Counted from the first letter of the stretch, positions 42,707 through 53,081 are shown. The stretch is DNA of 64,000 nucleotides from Nocardia inohanensis NBRC 100128 (GCF_001612945.1 NZ_BDBK01000015.1:164544-228543); one strand, 5' to 3'. Program-made: numbers and translations. Notes: a model not told the origin generated them from the sequence alone.

Positions 42707-44002
42707 CTACGACCCGGCGGTCTCGATGCCCTTCTGCATACCGATAATCGCGTCGTCGACCGATTGCTTGCCCTCGATCGCCTTGTAGGCGTTCTCCTGC
42801 ACGGCCTTCGACACCGCCGAGTAGTACGGGGTCACCGGACGCGGCACCGCGGAGGCGATGGAGTCCTTGAGCGCGGGCAGGTACGGCATCTTGGCGATCA
42901 GGGCCGGGTCGTCGTAGACCGAAGCGCGCACCGACGGCAGCGCGCCCTGGGCGACGATGTGCTGCGCGTCCTCGCTGATCAGGTAGCGCAGGAAGTCCAG
43001 CGCGGTGGCCTTGTTCTTGGAGAAGGCGCTGATGGCGGCGTTGTAGCCACCGAGGGTGGACGCGCCGATGCCGTCCTTGCCGGGCAGCGGGGCGACCCCG
43101 AACTTGTCCTTCACCGCGGAGGCGTCGGAGCCGGCGTCACCGAAGCTGGACGGCCAGCCGCGCATGTACATGAGCTTGCCGGTGACGAAGGCGTTCTGCG
43201 ACTCCGGCTCCTTGAACGAGAGCGCCTGCGGCGGGATGTCACCGTTCTTGTACGCCTCGACCAGGACCGACAGTCCGGCGCGCGCCTGCGGCGAGTTCAC
43301 CGTCGGGGTCTTGCCGTCCGCGCCGACGAAGCTGCCGCCGAAGGCGTTGATTACCTCGGCGGTGTTCACGGTCAGACCCTCGTAGGGGGCGAACTGGCCC
43401 GCGTAGCAACCGATTCCGGCCTCGCGCGCCTTCGGGCAGCTGTTCAGCAGCTCGGTCCAGGTCTTGGGGGCTTCCTGCACCAGGTCCTTGCGGTAGTACA
43501 GCAGGCCGCCGTTGGTGTTGCGCGGCGCGGCGTACAGGGTGCCGTTGTAGGTGGCCGAGGCGACCGGCGGCGACAGCAGCGTCGAGGTGTCGATGCCGAA
43601 CTGGTCCTTCAACGGCTGGATCCAGCCCTTGGCGGCGAACTCGGCGGTCCACGGCACGTCGAGCGCGACCACGTCGTAGTCGGAGCTCTTGGCGTTCAGA
43701 TGCTGCTTGAGGTCGTCGTACTGCTGGCTGGCGTCGTTGGACTGCTCCTTGAACGTCACCTTCTCGTCCGGGTGCGCGGCGTTCCAGCGCTCGACGAGCT
43801 GCTTGACCGCACCGGTTTCGGTGGTGTCCTTGCCCTCGACGTAGGTGATCGGCCCGCGGCCCGTCAGGTTCTGCGAGGTGGGGCTGCTCCCACTGTCACT
43901 GGAGCAGGCGCTGACGAAGGTCGCCGTCAGCAGCGCGGCTCCGGTCATGACCACGGCGGCGCGTGGGACCAGTGACGTTCGTAGGACCTGCTTCAAAGCC
44001 AT
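42707..44002 (-). CDS. lpqY: Sugar-binding lipoprotein, LpqY-like
   Basis: The 431-aa protein has a lipoprotein signal peptide ending FVSAC (lipobox, Cys33), then a cluster-B type sugar-binding fold (ITYVEGKDTTETGAVKQLVE, YDVVALDVPWTAEFA, LLYYRKDLVQEAPKTWTELL). In mycobacteria LpqY binds trehalose released during mycolate transfer. The ATG at 44002 gives the complete signal peptide. First gene of lpqY-sugA-sugB; divergent from a DUF2786 gene. Confidence 0.88.
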   Translation of the reverse strand: MALKQVLRTSLVPRAAVVMTGAALLTATFVSACSSDSGSSPTSQNLTGRGPITYVEGKDTTETGAVKQLVERWNAAHPDEKVTFKEQSNDASQQYDDLKQHLNAKSSDYDVVALDVPWTAEFAAKGWIQPLKDQFGIDTSTLLSPPVASATYNGTLYAAPRNTNGGLLYYRKDLVQEAPKTWTELLNSCPKAREAGIGCYAGQFAPYEGLTVNTAEVINAFGGSFVGADGKTPTVNSPQARAGLSVLVEAYKNGDIPPQALSFKEPESQNAFVTGKLMYMRGWPSSFGDAGSDASAVKDKFGVAPLPGKDGIGASTLGGYNAAISAFSKNKATALDFLRYLISEDAQHIVAQGALPSVRASVYDDPALIAKMPYLPALKDSIASAVPRPVTPYYSAVSKAVQENAYKAIEGKQSVDDAIIGMQKGIETAGS

Positions 44003-44138
44003 CGCGGATACTCCAGGGTCGAGACGTGAGCGGCAGCACACTGGGCCGGGTGCACAAGGGAAGATACATGGTGGCGGTTCGAGACGCCCGGACTACCTCA
44101 CGTTCGCGCAGGTAGCGCAGGTCGCTAGGCTGATGGCG

Positions 44139-44978
44139 ATGTCGGCTCAGGACAAGATGCTCACGCGGATCGGCGGTTTGCTGCGGCAAGCGGAATCGAC
44201 CGACAACGACCATGAGGCGGAAGCCTTTCTGGCGGCGGCGCAGAAACTGGCCACCCGATCGTCGATCGATCTGGCGGTGGCGCGGGCGCATATCGCGACC
44301 CGGGAGCGGCGGCCCACGCCCGTGCAGCGGGTGATTCCGATCGGCGAGCCCGGCAAGCGCGGATTGCGTACCTACGTGCAGCTGTTCGTGGCGATCGCGG
44401 CGGCCAATGATGTGCGCTGCGATGTGGCCCGGACTTCGACCACCGTGTACGCCTACGGATTCGACACCGATATCGATACCTGTGAGGCGCTGTACACGAG
44501 CCTGCTGATCCAGATGGTGCGGGCCTCGGATCAGTACATCAAGTCGGGGTCCTATAAATCGGCGACCACCGAGAAGGTGGTGATCGAGAATCGCTGGGGT
44601 CGAAAGGTGCAGCGCAAGGTGCAGACGCCGGTGGCGGGCGTGACCGCGCGGCTGAATTTCCAGATGGCTTTCGCGGCGCGGATCGGCAAACGGCTGGCCG
44701 AGGTGAAAGCGGATGTGGAGGCCGAGGCGGTGCGGGCCGAAATCACCGAATCCGTGGCGGCCGGTACTGCTTTGGCGTTGCGCAACAAGGAATTGGAGCT
44801 GACCGACTTCTACGGGCGCACCTCGGAGGCGCGCGGGACCTGGCGCGGGCCGCAGGCTTCGGCGGGTTATTCGGCGGCGGCGCGGCGGGCCGGGGATCGT
44901 GCCGGACGTAATGCCCGGCTCGGCGATTCGGGCGAATTGGGCGGGCCGCGTGGACAATTGCCGAGCGGCGAGAGGTGA
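44139..44978 (+). CDS. DUF2786 domain protein
   Basis: The 279-aa protein begins MSAQDKMLTRIGGLLRQAEST, a DUF2786 domain (residues 5-45, including EAEAFLAAAQKLATRSSIDL), followed by a larger conserved actinobacterial region (YVQLFVAIAAANDVRCDVA, FDTDIDTCEALYTSLLIQM). Function unknown. The ATG at 44139 is preferred because TAGGCT ends 7 nt before it, the leaderless layout; an in-frame ATG at 44133 is also present. Its stop overlaps the next gene by 4 bases (GTGA), a pairing also seen in mycobacteria. Confidence 0.85.
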   Translation: MSAQDKMLTRIGGLLRQAESTDNDHEAEAFLAAAQKLATRSSIDLAVARAHIATRERRPTPVQRVIPIGEPGKRGLRTYVQLFVAIAAANDVRCDVARTSTTVYAYGFDTDIDTCEALYTSLLIQMVRASDQYIKSGSYKSATTEKVVIENRWGRKVQRKVQTPVAGVTARLNFQMAFAARIGKRLAEVKADVEAEAVRAEITESVAAGTALALRNKELELTDFYGRTSEARGTWRGPQASAGYSAAARRAGDRAGRNARLGDSGELGGPRGQLPSGER

Positions 44979-45487
44979 CGCTCCGCGATTCCCAGCGCAG
45001 CCGGGTCTACGACGCGGAGATGCTGGTCCGGGGGATGTTCGACCGCGCCGACGAATTCGGGGCGCGCACGGTGGAAATGCATGGTTCGCAGTTGACGCTG
45101 CCGGTGGAGCGGCGGTTCGCTTCGGTGGAATCGGTGCAGAGTTATGTGGACAAGGTGCTGGCGTTGAATTGGGTGCGGGCGCAATGGGATCGTGCCGGTG
45201 TGGCGGTGACCGTCCGCTCCCGCGCCGGGACCAAAGCCGCGCATTACGAAGCCGACGGTTCGGTGCTCGCGGTTCCGCTGCATGCCGGTGGAACAGCCTG
45301 GGCGCTACGGGAATTGGTGATCCTGCACGAATTGGCCCATCACGTGGATCCCGGCCCCGGTGAAACCGCGCCGCACGGTCCGGAATTCTGTGCCCGCTAC
45401 CTGGAATTGGTCGACGGCGTCATCGGCCCCGAGGCCGCACTGCTTCTGCGAACTACGCTGTATTCCTGCGGAGTTCGCATCGCCTGA
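44975..45487 (+). CDS. Predicted metallohydrolase, TIGR04338 family
   Basis: The 170-aa protein contains HELAHHVDPGPGETAPHGPEF (about residues 114-134), an HExxH zinc site with a further His, in a small zincin-like domain. The family is restricted to mycolic-acid actinobacteria and has no known substrate. GTG start overlaps the DUF2786 stop. It has no signal peptide, so it acts inside the cell. Confidence 0.88.
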   Translation: MTLRDSQRSRVYDAEMLVRGMFDRADEFGARTVEMHGSQLTLPVERRFASVESVQSYVDKVLALNWVRAQWDRAGVAVTVRSRAGTKAAHYEADGSVLAVPLHAGGTAWALRELVILHELAHHVDPGPGETAPHGPEFCARYLELVDGVIGPEAALLLRTTLYSCGVRIA

Positions 45488-45505
45488 TGTACCGGGATGA
45501 CGTGA

Positions 45506-46489
45506 TCAGGGCAGCAGCTGCCGAACGCGATCCAGCCGCTCCCGCCACCACCGCTCGCGTTCCGGATCCGGATGCCGGTACCGCTCCAGCAGTTCTAAAT
45601 CCGGCTCGGGCGCGGTCTCCGGCACGGACAGGAATCCATCGACCGGACGCAGCGGCGTGGCGACCAGATCGCCGGTGAACAGCGACAAAGTATCGAGCCC
45701 GCAGGCGAATTCGAGCGCCGGCAGCGTGGCCGCCAGCCTGATCTGCGCCGCCAGCCCCACGCTGGTCTCCAGCGCCGAGGACACGAGGCAAGGCAGCCCC
45801 GCCGCCTCGGCCACCGCCAGCGCTCGCCGCACCCCGCCCAACGGCGTGCACTTCAGCACCGCCACATCCGCGGCCCCGGCGACGGCGACCCGCAGCGGAT
45901 CCTCGGCCCGCCGAATCGATTCATCGGCCGCGATCCGCACATCCACCCGCCGCCGCACCGCCGCCAACTCCTCGACGGTCCGGCACGGCTGCTCCACATA
46001 TTCCAGCCCGCCCGCGGCCTGATCGATCAACTTGATCCGTTCCACAGCGGTATCCACATCCCACACCGCATTGGCATCGACCCGGACCGCCCCGCCCGGC
46101 CCGAGCGCCTCCCGCACCGCCGCGACCCGCTCCAAATCCTCGCCCAGCGACTCCGGATGATCCGCGACCTTGACTTTCGCTGTCCGGCACCCGGATTCGC
46201 GCACGATCTCCCGCGCCCGCTCCGCCCCCACGGCGGGCACAATGCAATTCACCGGCACCCGATCACGCACCGGCTCCGGCCACCCCACCGTCGCCTGCTC
46301 GACCGCGGTAGCCAGCCAGGCCGCCGCCTCCCGATCGTCGTACTCGGGAAACGCACAGAACTCGCCCCACCCGACCGGCCCGGGAATCAACATCCCCTCC
46401 CGCACCGTGATCCCCCGAAACCGCGTCCGCAACGGGATCGCGTAAACCACGGCCGCCCCGAACTCCGCCCCACCACCGTTCTCGCTCAC
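45506..46489 (-). CDS. menC: o-Succinylbenzoate synthase
   Basis: The 327-aa enolase-superfamily enzyme has KVKVADH (catalytic Lys pair), VDANAVWD, EQPC and AADESI, and KCTPLGGVR with the second base Lys. It dehydrates SHCHC to o-succinylbenzoate in menaquinone synthesis. The GTG at 46489 gives a start of normal length. Other men genes are not in the window. Length and motif order match the short actinobacterial MenC. Confidence 0.92.
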   Translation of the reverse strand: MSENGGGAEFGAAVVYAIPLRTRFRGITVREGMLIPGPVGWGEFCAFPEYDDREAAAWLATAVEQATVGWPEPVRDRVPVNCIVPAVGAERAREIVRESGCRTAKVKVADHPESLGEDLERVAAVREALGPGGAVRVDANAVWDVDTAVERIKLIDQAAGGLEYVEQPCRTVEELAAVRRRVDVRIAADESIRRAEDPLRVAVAGAADVAVLKCTPLGGVRRALAVAEAAGLPCLVSSALETSVGLAAQIRLAATLPALEFACGLDTLSLFTGDLVATPLRPVDGFLSVPETAPEPDLELLERYRHPDPERERWWRERLDRVRQLLP

Positions 46490-46877
46490 TGCCCGAACCC
46501 TACTCGCCCAGCTCACCGCCCCCGGCGATCGGTTTCGCGACAGATGGCGTCCGCTCGAGTGCCGTATCGAACGGACGGAATCGCGCCAATGATCCGGGCG
46601 CACCGTTCATCCGGTGCGCTCTCTGCCGCGATCTGCTGCCGCAGGCAAGATCTCGAACCCAGCCGCGCTGAGCACTACGAGTGCGGCGGCCGGGGTCCGC
46701 GCGGTGAACCACGGCACCGGCTACTCGAAGTAGTCGGATATCGCCCGTCACGCCTGGTGAACCAGCGGTGCGCGGGATCGATCGCCGTAGCGTGCCTGGT
46801 TATGGGGTGGCGGTGGCGCGGTGAGCCGTTCAAAATGCGGTCAGAGTGTCGAACGACCCGGGGGGAGCCCGCACATC
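46490..46877. other. Gene-free stretch of 388 bases
   Basis: Between menC and the collagen-like gene on the other strand I see no convincing coding region, RNA or operator. A minus-strand frame at 46500-46751 is Arg-rich with no ribosome site and was not accepted. It presumably carries the two divergent promoters. Confidence 0.5.
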
Positions 46878-48872
46878 ATGAAGCCGCCAGAGGAATCTCG
46901 TCAGGAAGACGTGGAGACCCTCCGATCGAATCGATCATCGGAAGCCCGCACCCCCGAACCGCCGGCACCACCGGCCTGGGGACCCGACGAAGGACCGAAT
47001 TCCATTGGCGGCCCGCAGCACACCCCGCCCGGCCCGCCCGGCACACCACCACCCGCCCGTCCCTATCCCCCGACCGCCACTGGTCCGGGCCCGCAGTCTC
47101 GTGGTGCGGCAGCCGATTTCGGCCCGCACCTGTCCCGTCCGTCAAGGCCGGAAAACAACCCGCCGGTCGGTCCCCAGCGTGGACCGCGCCCCGAACCTGG
47201 TCTGCAACCCCAGCCCTTCGGCCAACCGAATGCACCGCAATTTCCCGGCGGCCCAGGTCAGCCTGGCGGCCCAGGTCAGCCTGGCGGCCCAGGTCAGCCT
47301 GGCGGCCCAGGTCAGCCTGGCGGCCCAGGTCAGCCTGGCGGCCCCGGACAGCCCGCCGGCCCCGGACAGCCGGGAGGCCCAGGTCAGCTTGGGGGCCCAG
47401 GTCAGCTCGGGGGCGCTGGGCAGGCGGGAGGCCCAGGCCAACCCGGGGGCCTTGGGCAGGCGGGAGGTTCCGGACTAGGCGGTGGGCCCCTACGGACCGG
47501 TGGTCCCGGACAAGCTGGTGGTTCCAATCAGCCCGGTGGGGTGGGACAACCGGGTGGGTCCGGTCAGACCAGCGGGTCGCAGCAGCCCGGAGGTGCGCAG
47601 TATCCGGGCGGCTCCGCACAACCCGGCGGTGGGCAACCGTTCGGTGCGCCGGGACAGCCCGGTGCGAATCAACCGGGTTGGCGGCCCGCGCCCGGAGGTG
47701 CGGGTGGATCCGGTCATGCCGGTGGCCCGGGACATGCCGTTGGGCCGGGGCAGACCGGTGGCGCGCAAGGTGGCGGGGGGCCGCGGCAGCCGGTATCACG
47801 ACCGCGCGGGGAGATCGGGCGTAATGATCCGACCGATGTCGCACCCGCCCGGAACCAGGGTGGGGTTGCTGGAGGTTCGGGACCGGATGGCAATACCGGT
47901 GGGGGAGTGGATCGTTCACCGGATAGTCGGCCGACGAACAAGCTCGGCGGCGAGCCGATGGCCGGCTCCGCGCCGGGTGGTAGCTGGCAGACGCCGATTG
48001 ATCAGAGCGGGCGGCGGGCGGGGACGGGACTCGGAAACGAGGGACCGACCAATAGGTTTGGTGACAATCCGGGCTCGGTGTCGGGCCCGTATGGGCAGGG
48101 GCCACGCGATTCGGGGCGCGCGCAGTCGCCCTCCGGGCCGAACAGCGGCGCATGGCCGCCACCGTCCGGGCCGCCGAGCGGGGAATGGCCATCGCCGGCC
48201 GGTCCGCCGACCGGTGATTGGCCGAAGCAGGCGGGTCCGTCGACGGGCGAGTGGCCGAAGCAGCCGGGTGTGACCGGTGATCGGTCGAATCCAGGGGGTT
48301 TGGCTGGGAATCGGTCGAATCCGGCAGGCGCGGTTGGGAATCGGTCGCATCCGGCCGGGCCGAATACCGGCGAGTGGGCGGCGGCCGGGACCGGACGTGG
48401 GCTCGACGGGGACGCGGGATCGGTTGCGAGTGCTACCGGTTCGGGGAGCAAGGGGAGCATGAGCGAGTACGACGGGGGCGCGGCGAGTGGGGCCGCCGCG
48501 TCGAAGCGGGGACTGAGCATGGTCGATCTGGGGATCGGCGGTGGGGTGTTCCTCGTGGCGGTGGTCGCCATGTTCGGATTCGGATACGACCTGTTCGGGA
48601 AGATTTTCGACCTGGTGCACAACCGGTGCACCGCGAAGAAGGACTTCTCGGTGCAGTGTGTTCTGGTGCGGCCGCCGAGCTCGGCCTTATGGGGTCTGGT
48701 GATCGCCGGTGGCGGCATGTCTTTGGCGTTGATCACCGGCCTGGTGATCACCTCGGTGGCGGCGCTGACCGGTCGTAAGCGGCCCTGGCTGGCGCTGGCG
48801 ATCGCGGTACCGGTGATCCTCGTCGCGGGCGCGGCGGGCCATGTGCTGGTGACCAGCGCGATCGCGGACTGA
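46878..48872 (+). CDS. Collagen-like Gly/Pro/Gln repeat membrane protein
   Basis: The protein of about 664 aa starts MKPPEESRQEDVETLRS. Residues 30-130 are Pro-rich. About residues 123-270 consist of Gly-X-Y triplets, mainly GGP-GQP, which become less regular towards the end. A long disordered Gly/Pro/Ser stretch follows. The C-terminal 120 residues hold three hydrophobic segments (GGGVFLVAVVAMFGFGYDLF, ALWGLVIAGGGMSLALITGL, WLALAIAVPVILVAGAAGHV) with two Cys between the first two. The repeated part therefore precedes the membrane anchors and may be cytosolic. GGGGGGAG lies 11 nt before the ATG. No family is recognised. Confidence 0.75.
   Translation: MKPPEESRQEDVETLRSNRSSEARTPEPPAPPAWGPDEGPNSIGGPQHTPPGPPGTPPPARPYPPTATGPGPQSRGAAADFGPHLSRPSRPENNPPVGPQRGPRPEPGLQPQPFGQPNAPQFPGGPGQPGGPGQPGGPGQPGGPGQPGGPGQPGGPGQPAGPGQPGGPGQLGGPGQLGGAGQAGGPGQPGGLGQAGGSGLGGGPLRTGGPGQAGGSNQPGGVGQPGGSGQTSGSQQPGGAQYPGGSAQPGGGQPFGAPGQPGANQPGWRPAPGGAGGSGHAGGPGHAVGPGQTGGAQGGGGPRQPVSRPRGEIGRNDPTDVAPARNQGGVAGGSGPDGNTGGGVDRSPDSRPTNKLGGEPMAGSAPGGSWQTPIDQSGRRAGTGLGNEGPTNRFGDNPGSVSGPYGQGPRDSGRAQSPSGPNSGAWPPPSGPPSGEWPSPAGPPTGDWPKQAGPSTGEWPKQPGVTGDRSNPGGLAGNRSNPAGAVGNRSHPAGPNTGEWAAAGTGRGLDGDAGSVASATGSGSKGSMSEYDGGAASGAAASKRGLSMVDLGIGGGVFLVAVVAMFGFGYDLFGKIFDLVHNRCTAKKDFSVQCVLVRPPSSALWGLVIAGGGMSLALITGLVITSVAALTGRKRPWLALAIAVPVILVAGAAGHVLVTSAIAD
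47247..47336 (+). repeat. Five identical 18-bp tandem repeats within the collagen-like gene
   Basis: GGCGGCCCAGGTCAGCCT is repeated five times without a change from 47247 to 47336, encoding GGPGQP each time. Degenerate 18-bp units continue to about 47480. The identity of the copies indicates recent expansion and possible strain-to-strain length variation. Confidence 0.95.
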
Positions 48873-48900
48873 ATCGCCTCGCGCTGGGCATCCCGGAGGT

Positions 48901-49242
48901 ATGGCGGAGTATGGACGGCCGCCGATCCGGCCGATCGACCTGACCGTTGCCGTGCTGATCTACCTACTGGGTGCTGGATTCGGCTGGTTCGCAGCGCTTC
49001 TCGTACCGCAGTACGCGGTACTGCTGCACGCGCCGGCCGATTCCCGTCACCTGCCGCTCGCCTACGCCATCGGCTGGGCGGGCATCGCCATCACCCTGAT
49101 GGTCGTCCCCCTGTGGATCCTGCGCGAAGTCCAATTCCGCCAGCGCTCGTGGCCCACAGCGCTACTCGTCTTCCCCCTGGTAGCCCTCTCGTGGGTGCTG
49201 GGCCTCCTCGTAGCGCTCCTCGCCGCAGGGAAACCCGGTTGA
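48901..49242 (+). CDS. Small membrane protein, 113 aa
   Basis: The protein has three hydrophobic segments (LTVAVLIYLLGAGFGWFAAL, AIGWAGIAITLMVVPLWIL, ALLVFPLVALSWVLGLLVAL) with short loops. It starts 28 bases after the collagen-like gene on the same strand and probably shares its transcript. No family or function is recognised. Confidence 0.75.
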   Translation: MAEYGRPPIRPIDLTVAVLIYLLGAGFGWFAALLVPQYAVLLHAPADSRHLPLAYAIGWAGIAITLMVVPLWILREVQFRQRSWPTALLVFPLVALSWVLGLLVALLAAGKPG

Positions 49243-49295
49243 GTGGCACACCAGCGCGGCGGATTCGGACGAATCTTCGCACTGGTGTGCCACTC
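49241..49295. terminator. Long perfect inverted repeat between convergent genes
   Basis: GAGTGGCACACCAG (49241-49254) and its exact complement (49282-49295) flank 27 bases that contain a second small hairpin (GATTCG...GAATC). It lies between the convergent small membrane protein and thiolase genes and includes the former's last stop bases. Bidirectional termination is likely. Confidence 0.65.
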
Positions 49296-49299
49296 GACT

Positions 49300-50469
49300 T
49301 CAGAGCCGTTCGTAGATGGTGGCGTTGGCCAGGCCGCCTGCCTCGCACATCGTTTGGAGGGCGAAGCGGGCGCCTCGGTCCTGCATGGCGTGAACGAGGG
49401 TGGTGGCGAGGCGGGAGCCTGATGCGCCCAGGGGGTGGCCGAGGGCGATGGCGCCGCCGTTCACGTTCACCTTGGACAGGTCGGCGCCGGTGTCTTGCGC
49501 CCAGGCCAGGACCACGGAGGAGAACGCCTCGTTGACTTCGAACAGGTCGATGTCGGAGAGGTCGAGGCCGGCTCGTTGCAGGACTTTGCGGGTGGCGGGG
49601 ATGACGGCCGTCAGCATCAACAGCGGGTCGTCGCCGGCTACCGCGAAGCTGTGCAGGCGGGCGAGGGGGCGCAGGCCGAGTTGGGCGGCGCGTTCGCTGG
49701 TCATGATGAGGGTGGCCGAGCTGCCGTCGTTGATCTGGGATGCGTTGGCGGCGGTGATGTTCCAGCCGATCTGGGGGAATCGGGCGGCCATGTCCTCGCT
49801 GTAGAAGGCGGGACGGAGGGCGGCGAGGCTGTCGAGGGTGCTGCCGGTGCGAATACCTTCGTCGGCGGTCAGCCCGTTCAAGGGGGCGAGTTCGGCGTCG
49901 AAGAGGCCGTTCTTGGTTGCGGCGGCGGCTTTTTCGTGGCTGCTCAGTGCGAATTCGTCGAGCTGGGTGCGGGTGAGGCCCCACTTGGCGGCGATCAGTT
50001 CGGCGCTGATGCCCTGGGGGACCAGGCCCTCGGGGTAGCGTTCGGCGAAGCCGACGCCCGCGATGTCGTCCGCGCCGATCAGGTTGGCGCCCATGGGAAC
50101 CCGGCTCATCGACTCCACGCCACCGGCCACCACGATGTCGTAGGCCCCGGCGATCACGCCCTGTGCCGCGAAGTGAATCGCCTGCTGGCTGCTGCCGCAC
50201 TGCCGGTCGACGGTGGTCGCGGGCACCGATTCCGGATATCCGGCGGCGAGGACCGCCCGCCGGGTGAGGTTGGAGCCCTGCTCACCGACCGCGGTCACCA
50301 CGCCGCCGATCACATCGTCGATCAATGCGGGGTCGATCTCGCTGCGCCGCACCACTTCTCGCAGGCTGTGCGCGAACAGATCGGCGGGATGCACGCCGTG
50401 CAACGCACCGTTCGCCTTGCCCTTGCCGATCGGTGTGCGGACCGCTTCGACGATGACTGCGTCTCTCAT
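49300..50469 (-). CDS. Acetyl-CoA acyltransferase (thiolase)
   Basis: The 389-aa enzyme has the thiolase motifs VDRQCGSSQQA (nucleophile Cys91), VNEAFSSVVLAWAQD, GGAIALGHPLGASGSR and TMCEAGGLAN (second Cys). It condenses or cleaves acyl-CoA; FadA-type beta-oxidation or acetoacetyl-CoA synthesis cannot be told apart here. It is divergent from an HxlR regulator, which is the likely regulator. Confidence 0.95.
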   Translation of the reverse strand: MRDAVIVEAVRTPIGKGKANGALHGVHPADLFAHSLREVVRRSEIDPALIDDVIGGVVTAVGEQGSNLTRRAVLAAGYPESVPATTVDRQCGSSQQAIHFAAQGVIAGAYDIVVAGGVESMSRVPMGANLIGADDIAGVGFAERYPEGLVPQGISAELIAAKWGLTRTQLDEFALSSHEKAAAATKNGLFDAELAPLNGLTADEGIRTGSTLDSLAALRPAFYSEDMAARFPQIGWNITAANASQINDGSSATLIMTSERAAQLGLRPLARLHSFAVAGDDPLLMLTAVIPATRKVLQRAGLDLSDIDLFEVNEAFSSVVLAWAQDTGADLSKVNVNGGAIALGHPLGASGSRLATTLVHAMQDRGARFALQTMCEAGGLANATIYERL

Positions 50470-50563
50470 TGCGATTCCTTCCGGAAGCCGCCTGCTGGCG
50501 GCTGACTTTGTCGCTCTAAAGCCAGGGTAGGAGCTGGCAATAGTCGAGGCAAGTCAGCTTGGG

Positions 50564-50576
50564 TATGATGTGCCTC
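50564..50576 (+). promoter_or_regulatory. -10 box of a leaderless transcript for the HxlR gene
   Basis: TATGAT (50564-50569), an almost ideal -10 box, is followed by exactly 7 bases and the ATG at 50577. Transcription starting at the usual distance would begin on the A of the start codon. On the other strand TTGCCT and TACCCT, 17 bases apart, may be the thiolase promoter. Confidence 0.6.
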
Positions 50577-51083
50577 ATGCCTGCCGTATTGGAAGGAAAG
50601 CTCGGTGATCTGAGCGCGTGGAAGCCCGAGGACTGCTCGATCGCGAAGGCGATGGACCTGGTCGGGACGCGCTCGGCGATTCTGCTGCTGCGCGAGGCGT
50701 ACTACGGCACGACCAGGTTCGACGGGTTCGCGGCACGGATCGGCATCACCGATGCGGCGGCGTCGAACGCGTTGAAGAAGCTGGTGCAGGCGGGGCTTTT
50801 CGAGAAGCGCCCCTACCAGGAGGAGGGCAAGCGCACCCGGCACGAATACGTGCTCACCCCGATGGGTGCGGATCTATTGCCCGCCGTGGTCGCCCTCTGG
50901 CAATGGGGCGACAAATACCTCCAGGACGGTGAACCGCCCCTGCAACGCCTGGAGGATGCGACCGGCGAACCGGTCCAGGTCGAACTGCGCAGCGCCTCGG
51001 GAAACGAAGTCGCCCTGGAGAACCTGCGCGTGCGGGTGAACCCGAGCTGGTGGCGGAAGCGGGGGCGCGCCCACCGGAAGTAG
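50577..51083 (+). CDS. HxlR family transcriptional regulator
   Basis: The 168-aa protein has the HxlR winged-helix (CSIAKAMDLVGTRSAILLLRE, FAARIGITDAAASNALKKLV, RHEYVLTPMGADLLP). It lacks redox-sensing extra Cys except the conserved first one in DCSIAKA. The C-terminal 45 residues (QVELRSASGNEVALENLRV) extend past the usual length. It is divergent from the thiolase gene, which is its probable target. Confidence 0.92.
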   Translation: MPAVLEGKLGDLSAWKPEDCSIAKAMDLVGTRSAILLLREAYYGTTRFDGFAARIGITDAAASNALKKLVQAGLFEKRPYQEEGKRTRHEYVLTPMGADLLPAVVALWQWGDKYLQDGEPPLQRLEDATGEPVQVELRSASGNEVALENLRVRVNPSWWRKRGRAHRK

Positions 51084-51109
51084 TCCGATGGCCACGCCCC
51101 CGGCGTCAC

Positions 51110-52180
<1,071 letters not shown>

Positions 52181-52313
52181 GGTGGATCACATCCCTTCAC
52201 CGGCAGGAACGTGCCGGACGATCCGAGTTCGAGGGTCGGCGAAGAGACTAGCCGAGGGGCAGAATGGGCGGGGTGTCGATCGCCCGTTGCTTTCAGTCGA
52301 TAAAGGAGTGCGC

Positions 52314-53081
52314 ATGAGCCATCCGATCCGCATCGGTGTGCAGTTGCAGCCCCAGCACGCCCCCAATTACGGATTGATTCGCGATGCGGTGCGTCGCGCC
52401 GAGGATCTGGGCGTGGACATCGTCTTCAACTGGGATCACTTCTATCCGCTGTACGGCGATCCGGAGGGCGCGCACTTCGAGTGCTGGACCATGCTGGGCG
52501 CGATCGCCGAGCAGACCGAGCGGGTGCAGCTGGGTGCGCTGGTCACCGGCGGTGGCTACCGCAATCCGGATCTGCTGGCCGATATGGCCCGCACCGTCGA
52601 CCACATCAGCGACGGCCGCCTGATCCTCGGCATCGGCGCGGGCTGGTTCAAGAAGGACTACGACCAGTACGGCTACGAATTCGGTACGGCGGGAAGCCGT
52701 CTCGCGCTGCTCAAGGACTCGATGGCCCGGCTCACCGACCGGCTGGCCAAACTGAACCCGCAGCCCGTGCGCGATATCCCCATCCTGATCGGTGGCGGTG
52801 GCGAGAAGAAGACGCTGCGCCTGGTCGCCCAGTACGCCTCGATCTGGCACAGCTTCGCCGACCTGGACGCGTTGAAGGCCAAGTCGAGCATCCTGTCGGC
52901 ACACTGCGACGAGGTCGGCACCGATGTCGCCGCCATCGAGAAGTCGGTGGCCTGGCCGGGCGTGGCGGACGCGCCCGATTTCGTGGCTGCGGGTGCGACC
53001 CTGTTCACGGTGGGGACCGGCGGCCCGGACTACGACCTGACCAAGGTCGCCGAAGCCGTGCACTGGCGCGACTCGCTCTGA
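52314..53081 (+). CDS. LLM-class F420-dependent oxidoreductase
   Basis: The 255-aa protein has the luciferase-like fold (RIGVQLQPQHAPNYGLIRDA, VFNWDHFYPLYGDPEG, VQLGALVTGGGYRNPDLLAD, GIGAGWFKKDYDQYGYEF). AAAGGAG lies 7 nt upstream of the ATG. Members of this subfamily use coenzyme F420 or FMN on unknown substrates. It is divergent from the sugC-like gene with about 130 bases between. Confidence 0.9.
   Translation: MSHPIRIGVQLQPQHAPNYGLIRDAVRRAEDLGVDIVFNWDHFYPLYGDPEGAHFECWTMLGAIAEQTERVQLGALVTGGGYRNPDLLADMARTVDHISDGRLILGIGAGWFKKDYDQYGYEFGTAGSRLALLKDSMARLTDRLAKLNPQPVRDIPILIGGGGEKKTLRLVAQYASIWHSFADLDALKAKSSILSAHCDEVGTDVAAIEKSVAWPGVADAPDFVAAGATLFTVGTGGPDYDLTKVAEAVHWRDSL

Noticed and set aside
46500..46751. 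Minus-strand frame of 83 codons before menC
   Set aside because: Arg-rich, no ribosome site, no recognisable domain; likely chance.
47247..47480. CRISPR-like repeat array
   Set aside because: The 18-bp units abut without spacers and stay in frame with a Gly-X-Y coding repeat.
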